Source of the DNA: Micrococcus lylae NBRC 15355 | GTDB lineage: Bacteria; Actinomycetota; Actinomycetes; Actinomycetales; Micrococcaceae | Assembly (NCBI RefSeq): GCF_001570885.1 | Contig: NZ_BCSN01000022.1 | Location: forward strand, 1 to 41,625 | Reading direction: 5' to 3' | Length of the DNA: 41,625 nt | In this document: positions 1 through 6,946 of the stretch, piece after piece | Layout: every line of letters begins with the position of its first letter | How positions within the stretch are numbered: the stretch's first letter is position 1 | Program-made: the position numbers and the translations under genes | Notes under the pieces: model-generated | What the model saw: only the letters and a program-made list of their open reading frames with translations | Databases searched by the model: none | What the model was told of the DNA's origin: nothing

Positions 1-34
1 ACATCTGGGGACACACAGCCGCAGCGGGGCCGCC

Positions 35-898
35 TCACTGCCCCCGCGACTCCTGGATACGTCGGAGCAGCTCGAACGCCTCGGGCACGGAGAGCTCGGT
101 GTGGGTGGACAGCTGCACGGCGGCGGTCTCGAGGTTGCCATCGCGCATCATGGCGGACAGCTGGTCGCGCAGCCACGGCGGCAGGTCGCGGGAGGAGAGG
201 TGGACGGTGGCGTCGCCGCGCATCACCTCGACCTCGAAGGGCCGGTCCTCCGGGGCGGGCTCGGCGGACCACTCGGCCGGGACCATGAGGTCGTCAGGCA
301 GTTCGGGCAGACCGTCCCCGTGTGCGGGGCCGGCCTGGGCGTCCTCCGTGCTTCGCGACGACGGCCGCTCGTCCTGCTCCGCTCTCTCGCCCTGGGTGTC
401 CTCCGCCTCCTGCCGTGCCGCGTCCGCCCCGCTCGGTGCGGTGCCGTCCAGCCGGTCCGTCCCTGCCTCGGGGGAGGTCTTCCCCGGAGCCTCCACGTTG
501 CCGGCCGGACCTGCCTCATGGGTGTCGACGGGGGCGGCATTCGGAGCGTCGTCCTGGGCCGGGTCCTGATCCTGCGGAAGCGTGTAGACCTGCGGGTAGG
601 CGGCGAGGGACTGCACGTCCACCATGGAGTCACGCAGGGAGCGGCCCGTCACGCGGCGGTACTCGGTGATCGCCTCCATCGGACGGTTGGTGGCGATGCG
701 GCCGTACACGGCACGGTGGGCGTCCTCGGACAGCAGGGAGGATGCATGCCGGGCCCGCTCCGCGGACACTCCGCCCGTGGGACCTGCGTCGGACGCTGCG
801 TGGCATTCGGGCTTGGGGCGCTTCCCGAGCCACACGGTCACGCCCGTGGCGAGCGCGCCGATCACCACCACCGCCAGAACCGGCACCAGATACTCCAT
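35..898 (-). CDS. membrane-anchored protein of unknown function
   Basis: I do not recognise this 287-residue protein. It opens with one strongly hydrophobic segment (about residues 3-24) followed by Lys/Arg, which suggests an N-terminal anchor or uncleaved signal. Residues about 30-110 form a charged region. About 115-205 is an Ala/Glu/Asp/Ser/Pro-rich disordered linker, which contains a one-mismatch copy of the dispersed 14-mer read as PSSRS. The last 75 residues look folded and helical (segments PPWLRDQLSAMMRDG and SVPEAFELLRRIQES). The start is supported by a TAGACT box six bases upstream, predicting a leaderless transcript. It is divergent from the lipoprotein gene. Topology is inferred; no function is assigned. 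Confidence 0.75.
   Translation of the reverse strand: MEYLVPVLAVVVIGALATGVTVWLGKRPKPECHAASDAGPTGGVSAERARHASSLLSEDAHRAVYGRIATNRPMEAITEYRRVTGRSLRDSMVDVQSLAAYPQVYTLPQDQDPAQDDAPNAAPVDTHEAGPAGNVEAPGKTSPEAGTDRLDGTAPSGADAARQEAEDTQGERAEQDERPSSRSTEDAQAGPAHGDGLPELPDDLMVPAEWSAEPAPEDRPFEVEVMRGDATVHLSSRDLPPWLRDQLSAMMRDGNLETAAVQLSTHTELSVPEAFELLRRIQESRGQ
352..365 (+). repeat. dispersed 14-mer, one-mismatch copy in the first gene
   Basis: TTCGCGACGACGGC inside the disordered linker of the 35-898 gene, read as PSSRS on the coding strand. Confidence 0.7.
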
Positions 899-904
899 GT
901 CCCC

Positions 905-910
905 AGTCTA
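905..910 (-). promoter_or_regulatory. -10 box of a predicted leaderless promoter
   Basis: On the minus strand TAGACT lies six bases before the ATG at 898. This spacing puts the transcription start at or next to the start codon. Confidence 0.5.
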
Positions 911-926
911 GGTGTCACTGGGCAGG

Positions 927-963
927 GCGCCCCCGGTGCCACTGCGCAGGGCGCCGGGGGCGC
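927..963. repeat. 10-bp inverted repeat in a divergent intergenic region
   Basis: GCGCCCCCGG (927-936) and CCGGGGGCGC (954-963) are perfect complements around a 17-base loop, between two divergently transcribed genes. A terminator makes little sense here; an operator or mRNA leader structure is possible. Nothing else was seen in 964-1097 apart from the ribosome binding site AGAAGGAG at about 1084-1091. Confidence 0.4.
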
Positions 964-1097
964 GTCCAGGCACGGGCGGGGCCGACGTCGCAGTACTGCA
1001 ACACCTGACGCTAGATGCTCACAGGAGGCACACTGGACCGTGAGAGGACTGCCTGACGGCGCCCCCTCCACAGTGGACCTGAACAGAAGGAGCATCC

Positions 1098-2579
1098 ATG
1101 TCACTGTCTGCGGCAGCACGACCCACGCCGTCTCGTCACCGCTGGTGGGCGCTGGCGGCGGCCCTTGCCCTGACCGTGACCGGATGCCAGGCCCCTGAGG
1201 AAGACCAGGCCGCGGAGGGCGCGTCCCAGGAGCAGTCCGCCTCCGCACCGGCCGAGGGCGGCCAGGAGGGGGACACCGACGCGGAGGACGCCGAGGGTTC
1301 GGGCGACTCGGAGGACGCCGAGGGCTCCGACGGGTCCGACGAGTCCGACGGGTCGGAGGACGCCGAAGGCTCCGAGGACTCCGAGGGCGGCGCGGACGAG
1401 AGCACGAACGAGGAGAAGTGGAAGGAGGCGTCCGAGAAGGGCGTCGCCCCGATCCCGCGCGAGCCCATGCCGGAGAACCCCGAGGTCCCCAACGAGGAGT
1501 CCTGGCGCACCGTCCCCTCGAACGTGCCGATGAAGAAGCTCGAGGAGGGCGAGAAGCCCCCGCAGTTCGTGCTCGTCTCCTTCGACGGCGGCGGCTGGCA
1601 CGACCGCTGGCAGACCTTCATGGAGACGGCCCAGGAGCACGATGCGCGCTTCACGGTGTTCCTGACCGGCATCTACCTGGTGGAGAAGGCCAACAGCGAG
1701 ATCTACCAGGGCCCGAAGCAGGAGCCGGGAGCCGCGGCGGTGTCCTTCTACCCTGACGAAGAGTCGATCGCCCAGCTGGTCGACGACCTGAACCAGGCGA
1801 ACTCCCGCGGCCACGAGATCGGCACCCACTACAACGGCCACTTCTGCGCCAGCTCGAAGAACGGCGCGGACACCTGGAGCACGGAGGACTGGCAGTCCGA
1901 GCTGGACCAGTTCTTCGACTTCATCACGAACTACCGGGAGAACAACGGCTACGGGGCCGACTTCCCGACCCTCGAGGTGCAGCCCGACTCGATCCGCGGC
2001 GGCCGCCTGCCCTGCCTGGACGGCACGTGGAGCGACCTGGTCCCGGCGTGGAAGGAGCACGGGATCACCTATGACACCTCCCGCTCCTCCACGCTCGGCA
2101 CGGGCGTGCACTGGCCGTACTCGCAGGACGGTCTCTGGCAGTTCGAGGTGCCGGTCGTGTACTCGCCGGCCTTCGACGGCCCGGAGAGCCCGGCCAAGGA
2201 GGGCGACGACTCCCCGATCGTGACCGCGATGGACTACAACTTCTGGGCCAAGATCAACGGCGCCAAGAACGAGCCGGAGAAACGCGATGTCATGCACGAC
2301 GCCGCCCTGGAGACCTACCGGTACATGTACGCCTCCGCCTATGCGGGCAACCGCGCCCCGCTGGTGCTCGGCAACCACTTCAACGGCTGGAACGACAACG
2401 CGTTCAACCCGGCCGTGGAGCAGTTCATGTCCGAGGTCTGCGGCGAGCCGGACACCTACTGCACCACCCACCGCGACGTGATCCAGTGGCTCTCGCTGCA
2501 GGACCCGGAGCGTGTGAAGCAGTGGCAGTCCGCGGAGGCCTCCGCCAAGGGCGACGACCTGGAGGACATCACCTGGTGA
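1098..2579 (+). CDS. lipoprotein with CE4 polysaccharide-deacetylase-like domain (copy 1)
   Basis: 493 residues. The signal peptide ends in the lipobox LTVTGC (Cys about 30), so a lipid-anchored surface protein is predicted. Residues about 35-100 are a Ser/Asp/Glu/Gly repeat linker that would span the wall. The catalytic-like domain shows CE4/NodB landmarks: motif 1 as SFDGG, motif 2 as GTHYNGH (H-x3-H), motif 3 as GGRLPCLDG followed by TYDTS, and a final LGNHFNGW. Known family members deacetylate chitin, peptidoglycan or xylan. In the usual TFDDG the second Asp binds metal; here it is Gly, so activity is uncertain. The start has a good site (AGAAGGAG). A paralogue follows directly downstream, separated by a strong hairpin. 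Confidence 0.8.
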   Translation: MSLSAAARPTPSRHRWWALAAALALTVTGCQAPEEDQAAEGASQEQSASAPAEGGQEGDTDAEDAEGSGDSEDAEGSDGSDESDGSEDAEGSEDSEGGADESTNEEKWKEASEKGVAPIPREPMPENPEVPNEESWRTVPSNVPMKKLEEGEKPPQFVLVSFDGGGWHDRWQTFMETAQEHDARFTVFLTGIYLVEKANSEIYQGPKQEPGAAAVSFYPDEESIAQLVDDLNQANSRGHEIGTHYNGHFCASSKNGADTWSTEDWQSELDQFFDFITNYRENNGYGADFPTLEVQPDSIRGGRLPCLDGTWSDLVPAWKEHGITYDTSRSSTLGTGVHWPYSQDGLWQFEVPVVYSPAFDGPESPAKEGDDSPIVTAMDYNFWAKINGAKNEPEKRDVMHDAALETYRYMYASAYAGNRAPLVLGNHFNGWNDNAFNPAVEQFMSEVCGEPDTYCTTHRDVIQWLSLQDPERVKQWQSAEASAKGDDLEDITW

Positions 2580-2617
2580 CCTTCCCTCCGCGCGCGGTCT
2601 GACGGCCCCGGCGACCC

Positions 2618-2660
2618 CGACGGCGGCGCCTCACCCTGGCAGGGTGAGGCGCCGCCGTCG
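2618..2660 (+). terminator. 20-bp stem hairpin after the first lipoprotein gene
   Basis: A perfect 20-bp stem (2618-2637 with 2641-2660) closes on the loop GGC, 38 bases after the stop codon. There is no T run, as is common in very GC-rich actinobacteria. Confidence 0.75.
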
Positions 2661-2678
2661 TGGTGGAGGGCCCCTTGT

Positions 2679-2708
2679 GGACACAGGTGAGACCAAGGAC
2701 ACAGGTGA
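2679..2708. repeat. 12-bp direct repeat upstream of the second lipoprotein gene
   Basis: GGACACAGGTGA occurs at 2679-2690 and again at 2697-2708, in the spacer between the terminator and the second lipoprotein start. It could be a paired operator; this is only suggested by position. Confidence 0.3.
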
Positions 2709-2808
2709 ACTTCCATGGAACTCCCGCTGTGCCGGTTGTCAGCTGTGAAACAGCCATGAGACTGTAAGGCCGCTCGATCTTTCCCTGCAGTGATAGAAGG
2801 GGCCCCGC

Positions 2809-4167
2809 ATGCCTGCAGTCCTCACCGCCCGTCGGTCCGCCGCCGCCCTCACCGCCGCCCTCGCCCTCACCCTCGCCGGGTGCCAGGCCGATCCGGCGGA
2901 ACACGGGGACCGCTCGGACGCGCGGCCCTCGTCGACCGCCACCACCGACGCGGGGAAGACGTCCGAGGGCTCCTCGGAGGCGTCCGAGGACGACGGCGGG
3001 CCGGGCGACGACGCCGACGGGTCCGAGACCGCCGGCGCCTCCCAGGACTCTGAAGGCGCCGGGGATTCTGAGGGCTCCGGGGACTCTGAGAGCGCCGGGA
3101 CGCCGGACGGCGAGACGAACGACCAGGGAGTGCCGATGCGCGCCTTCTCCGCGGAGGAGACCCCGCCGCAGTTCCTGCTCTACTCCTTCGACGGCGGCCT
3201 GGAGTCCGACCGCTACGAGTACTTCATGGACGTCGCCGAGGAGGTGGACGCGAAGTTCACCGTCTACCTGTCCGGCATCCACCTGCTCCAGCCGGAGAAC
3301 CGCACCTGGTACCAGGCCCCGGGCAATGAGCCCGGCCACGTGGCGAAGGACCTCGGCGGCCCCAAGGAGGAGATCGCCGAGCGCATCCGGGCCGTCAACG
3401 CCGCATACGCCGCCGGCCACGAGATCGGCACCCACTACATGGGCCACCTGTGCTTCGTGGAGAAGTACGGCGGTGACAAGTGGGACACCGACGACTGGCG
3501 CGAGGAGCACCGGCAGTTCTACGAGATCCTCGCGGACCCGGCCGGCATCAACGGATACGACGATCCGGACTTCCCGGAGCTCGAGGTGCCCGCCGAGGCG
3601 ATCCAGGGCCACCGCCTGCCCTGCCTGGACGGCCGGTGGGACCAGCTCGTCCCGGTGTGGAAGGAGTTCGGCCACACCTATGACACCTCGCGCGGCTCCC
3701 AGCAGCGCGGTGTGGCCTGGCCCTACCAGGAGGACGGGATCTGGGAGTTCGAGATGCCGCTGTTCTACTCGCCGATGGCCGCGTCCATGGGCGCAGAGAA
3801 CCCGTACATCATGACCATGGACTACAACTTCTGGGTCTCCTCGCAGCGCCTGGGCGTCGGAGAGAACGACACCGAGAAGCTGTCAGAGATCTACCTGGAC
3901 ACCTACCGGTACGTGTACGACTCGGTCTCCAGCTCCAACCGTGCGCCGATCGTGTTCGGGAACCACTTCAACACCTATGGCGGAGACGCCTACAACCCGG
4001 CGCTGGCCGAGACCATGAAGGAGTTCTGCCCGCAGGAGGGCACCTACTGCGTCACCTACCAGACGATGATCGACTGGCTGGAGCTGCAGGACCCGGACGT
4101 GCTCGAGGCCTGGCGCGAGCAGGGCTACTCGGCCGTCGGCGATGACCTGGCCGAGGTCCGCGGCTGA
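2809..4167 (+). CDS. lipoprotein with CE4 polysaccharide-deacetylase-like domain (copy 2)
   Basis: 452 residues, a clear paralogue of the preceding gene. Lipobox LTLAGC (Cys about 25) is followed by a shorter acidic Ser/Gly/Asp/Glu linker to about residue 103. The domain keeps the same order: YSFDGG, GTHYMGH, GHRLPCLDG plus TYDTS, MDYNFW and FGNHFNTY. The same Gly replaces the metal-binding Asp of motif 1, so the change predates the duplication or is selected. The start is preceded by GAAGGGG. The stop codon is only two bases from the stop of the convergent transporter gene, leaving no room for a separate terminator. A cell-wall or surface polysaccharide substrate is inferred, not shown. Confidence 0.8.
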   Translation: MPAVLTARRSAAALTAALALTLAGCQADPAEHGDRSDARPSSTATTDAGKTSEGSSEASEDDGGPGDDADGSETAGASQDSEGAGDSEGSGDSESAGTPDGETNDQGVPMRAFSAEETPPQFLLYSFDGGLESDRYEYFMDVAEEVDAKFTVYLSGIHLLQPENRTWYQAPGNEPGHVAKDLGGPKEEIAERIRAVNAAYAAGHEIGTHYMGHLCFVEKYGGDKWDTDDWREEHRQFYEILADPAGINGYDDPDFPELEVPAEAIQGHRLPCLDGRWDQLVPVWKEFGHTYDTSRGSQQRGVAWPYQEDGIWEFEMPLFYSPMAASMGAENPYIMTMDYNFWVSSQRLGVGENDTEKLSEIYLDTYRYVYDSVSSSNRAPIVFGNHFNTYGGDAYNPALAETMKEFCPQEGTYCVTYQTMIDWLELQDPDVLEAWREQGYSAVGDDLAEVRG

Positions 4168-4169
4168 GC

Positions 4170-5402
4170 TCAGTCCGCGTGGGCGGCCCGGCGCAGCACC
4201 AGGGCCGCCACGGCGATGGCACACAGGACCAGGCCGACGATGCCGAGGACGGTGGCCGCCCAGCCGGCGGCCTCGAAGACCACGCCGGCGAGCCACCCGA
4301 ACAGGGACGATCCCCCGTAGTAGCCGAGGTTGTACAGCGAGGTGGACTGGGCGCGGCCGCCGCGTGCGGCCAGGCCCGCCCAGCTGGACGCCACCGAGTG
4401 TGCGGCGAAGAAGGCACCGGTGAACAGCAGCAGGCCTGGGATCAGGGTGAACGGGCTCTGCACGATGGTGAGCAGCGCCCCGGCCGCCATCACCAGCGAC
4501 GCCCCCGCCAGGACCCGGTAGCGGCCGAAGCGCAGCGCGAGGGAGCCCGCCCACGGTGAGGTCCAGGTGCCCGCGAGATAGGCCAGGAACAGCAGGGCCA
4601 CCACAGACAGCGGCCAGGACAGCGGCTCGGCGGTCACGGCGAACCCGACGTAGTTGTAGAGCGCCACGAAGCCGCCCATGAGCAGGGCACCCTGCAGGTA
4701 GACGGCACAGAGCACCGGCGATCGCAGGTTCTCCACGGCGGCCGAGACCACACCGGACAGCGGGGTGGGGCGCCGGACGAAGTGCCTCGCCTGCGGGGTG
4801 ACCAGCAGGAAGCCGAGGACGCAGAGCACGCCCACGCCCGTCACGGTCAGCATGCCGGCATGCCAGCCCGCCGCCTCGCCGATCGGTGCGGCGATCAGAC
4901 GTCCGGACAGTCCGCCGAGCGTGGTGCCCGCGATGTAGGTGCCGGCCGCGAGGGTCACGGCGAAGGACTCGACCTCCTCCACGATCAGCGCCACCGCGAG
5001 CGCGGCGACGCCGCCGTGGGCCAGACCCTCGGCGAAGCGCAGGGCCAGCAGCAGCGGGAAGGAGGTCGCCAGGCCTCCGGCCACGGCGAAGACGCAGGCG
5101 GAGACCATGGACACGGCGATCGCCCGCCGACGGCCCCAGCGGTCCGAGGCGAAGGCCCACGGGATCACGGACAGTGCCAGGCCTGCGGTGGCCGCAGAGA
5201 CCAGGAGCGCAGCCTCGTGGGAGGTCACCTGCAGGTCTGCCGCCACCAGCGGCAGCAGACCCTGCGGGGAGTAGAGCTGGGCGAAGGTGGCGACGCCCGC
5301 GAGGAAGAGACCGAAGAGCAGTCGGCGGTAGCCGGCCTGCCCGGGGGCCCACCGCCCCGTGCCCTCGGCGTCCTGGTGAGAGCCGTCACGGGAGGGGTCC
5401 AT
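4170..5402 (-). CDS. MFS transporter, YnfM-like
   Basis: 410 residues with about 12 hydrophobic segments. The major facilitator loop 2-3 signature is present as ASDRWGRRRAI after helix 2. The opening LAGVATFAQLYSPQGLLPLVAADLQ, where helix 1 runs into a periplasmic loop, resembles the YnfM/arabinose-efflux branch of drug:proton antiporters. It probably exports a small molecule across the plasma membrane; the substrate cannot be read from sequence. The start at 5402 leaves a 41-base divergent spacer to manB. A weak TAGAAG box lies seven bases upstream of the ATG. The hydrophilic first 25 residues may be dispensable, so a later start is possible. Confidence 0.85.
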   Translation of the reverse strand: MDPSRDGSHQDAEGTGRWAPGQAGYRRLLFGLFLAGVATFAQLYSPQGLLPLVAADLQVTSHEAALLVSAATAGLALSVIPWAFASDRWGRRRAIAVSMVSACVFAVAGGLATSFPLLLALRFAEGLAHGGVAALAVALIVEEVESFAVTLAAGTYIAGTTLGGLSGRLIAAPIGEAAGWHAGMLTVTGVGVLCVLGFLLVTPQARHFVRRPTPLSGVVSAAVENLRSPVLCAVYLQGALLMGGFVALYNYVGFAVTAEPLSWPLSVVALLFLAYLAGTWTSPWAGSLALRFGRYRVLAGASLVMAAGALLTIVQSPFTLIPGLLLFTGAFFAAHSVASSWAGLAARGGRAQSTSLYNLGYYGGSSLFGWLAGVVFEAAGWAATVLGIVGLVLCAIAVAALVLRRAAHAD

Positions 5403-5430
5403 GCGACCACTTCTAGCACGAAGGGTCCAC

Positions 5431-5436
5431 TACCAT
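5431..5436 (+). promoter_or_regulatory. -10 box of a predicted leaderless promoter for manB
   Basis: TACCAT lies seven bases before the GTG at 5444. No Shine-Dalgarno sequence fits in the gap, which argues for leaderless translation. Confidence 0.5.
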
Positions 5437-5443
5437 CGACCAC

Positions 5444-6862
5444 GTGACTACACAGGGTGACATCAAACTGACCGACTCGTTCAAGGCCTACGACGTCCGC
5501 GGGATCGTGGGCGAGACCATCACGGCCGAGTCCGTGCGCGCCGTGGGTGCCGCGTTCGTGGACGTGCTGGACCTGGCCGGCAAGACCGTGCTGGTGGGCG
5601 GGGACATGCGCCCCTCCTCCCCCGAGTTCAAGGACGCCTTCGCCGCCGGCGCCACCGCCCGCGGCGGCAACGTGCTGATGATCGGCACCATCTCCACGGA
5701 CATGCTCTACTACGCCGCAGGCGTGCTGGACGCGGCCGGCGTGATGTTCACCGCCTCCCACAACCCGGCCGCCTACAACGGCATGAAGATGGCCAAGGCC
5801 GGCGCCGTCCCGGTGTCCTCGGACACCGGCCTCTTCGAGATCCGCGACGTGGCCCAGGGCTACCTGGACGCCGGACAGGTCCCGACGGCCGAGACGGTCG
5901 GCACCGTGGAGGAACGCGACATCCTGGCCGGCTACGCCGAGTACCTGCGCTCCCTCGTGGACCTCAGGGGCATCCGCCCGCTGAAGGTCGTGGTGGACGC
6001 CGGCAACGGCATGGCCGGCAAGACCACCCCCGCGGTCCTGGGCGGAGACGTGCTCGAGGCGCTGCCGCTGGAGATCGTGGACCTGTACTTCGAGCTGGAC
6101 GGCACCTTCCCGAACCATCCGGCGAACCCGCTGGAGCCGGAGAACCTGGTGGACCTGCAGAAGGCCGTGGTGGAGCACGGCGCGGACATCGGCCTGGCCT
6201 TCGACGGCGACGCGGACCGCTGCTTCGTGATCGACGAGAAGGGCGCCCCGGTGTCCCCGTCCGCAATCACCGCCCTGGTGGCCCGCCGCGAGATCGCCCG
6301 CGCCAAGGCCGCCGGCGAGGACACCCCGGTGATCATCCACAACCTGATCACCTCGAAGGCGGTGCCGGAGCTGGTGGCCGCCGACGGCGGCCGCGCCGTG
6401 GTGACCCGCGTGGGCCACTCCTTCATCAAGGCCGTGATGGCCTCCGAGGGCGCCGTTTTCGGCGGCGAGCACTCCGCGCACTACTACTTCCGCGACTTCT
6501 TCAACGCGGACACCGGCATGCTGGCCGCCATGCATGTGCTGGCGGCGCTGGGCGGCCAGGACGCCCCGCTGTCCGAGCTGGCGGACGAGTACGAGCCCTA
6601 CGTGGCCTCCGGTGAGATCAACTCCGAGGTGGAGGACAAGGACGCCGCCGTCGCCGCCGTGCTGGCCGACCACGAGGGCGAGGACATCGACGTCTCCCGC
6701 ATGGACGGCACCACGGTCTCCGCAAAGGACGGCTCCTGGTGGTTCAACCTCCGCCCGTCCAACACCGAGCCCTTCCTGCGCTACAACGGCGAGGCGAAGG
6801 ACGAGCCCACCATGGCCGCCGTCCGCGACCGCGTGCTCGCCGTGGTCCGCGCCGAGCGCTGA
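5444..6862 (+). CDS. manB: phosphomannomutase/phosphoglucomutase
   Basis: 472 residues of the alpha-D-phosphohexomutase family, interconverting hexose 6- and 1-phosphates. It feeds GDP-mannose and UDP-glucose type precursors for glycans and lipoglycans. All four signature regions are intact: the phosphoserine loop TASHNP (103-108, catalytic Ser105), metal loop DGDADR (254-259), sugar-binding GEHSAHYYF (341-349) and phosphate-binding RPSNTEP (437-443). Length is normal for bacterial PMM/PGM. The start is GTG, chosen because MTTQGDIKLTDSFKAYDVRG aligns with the family N-terminus and a -10 box sits just upstream. Specificity for mannose versus glucose cannot be fixed from the motifs. Confidence 0.93.
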   Translation: MTTQGDIKLTDSFKAYDVRGIVGETITAESVRAVGAAFVDVLDLAGKTVLVGGDMRPSSPEFKDAFAAGATARGGNVLMIGTISTDMLYYAAGVLDAAGVMFTASHNPAAYNGMKMAKAGAVPVSSDTGLFEIRDVAQGYLDAGQVPTAETVGTVEERDILAGYAEYLRSLVDLRGIRPLKVVVDAGNGMAGKTTPAVLGGDVLEALPLEIVDLYFELDGTFPNHPANPLEPENLVDLQKAVVEHGADIGLAFDGDADRCFVIDEKGAPVSPSAITALVARREIARAKAAGEDTPVIIHNLITSKAVPELVAADGGRAVVTRVGHSFIKAVMASEGAVFGGEHSAHYYFRDFFNADTGMLAAMHVLAALGGQDAPLSELADEYEPYVASGEINSEVEDKDAAVAAVLADHEGEDIDVSRMDGTTVSAKDGSWWFNLRPSNTEPFLRYNGEAKDEPTMAAVRDRVLAVVRAER

Positions 6863-6898
6863 GGGACGGCGCAGAGTCCGCCGGGGACGCCCGGCGCA

Positions 6899-6943
6899 GA
6901 CGAGGCGGCCCTCCTGCCCATCTGAGCAGGGGGCCGCCTCGTC
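6899..6943. terminator. shared terminator between manB and recQ
   Basis: The arms GACGAGGCGGCCCTCCTGC (6899-6917) and GCAGGGGGCCGCCTCGTC (6926-6943) pair with one bulge around a short loop. The hairpin lies between two convergent genes and can serve both. Confidence 0.7.
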
Positions 6944-6946
6944 GCG

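Noticed and set aside
1-34. CTGGGGACACACAG at the left edge as a fourth ACTGGTGAGGACACACC element end
   Set aside because: Too short and too diverged to judge at the window edge, with no partner arm.
1101-2471. Long minus-strand frame opposite the first lipoprotein gene
   Set aside because: No start signal or domain; the plus strand has lipobox and CE4 motifs.
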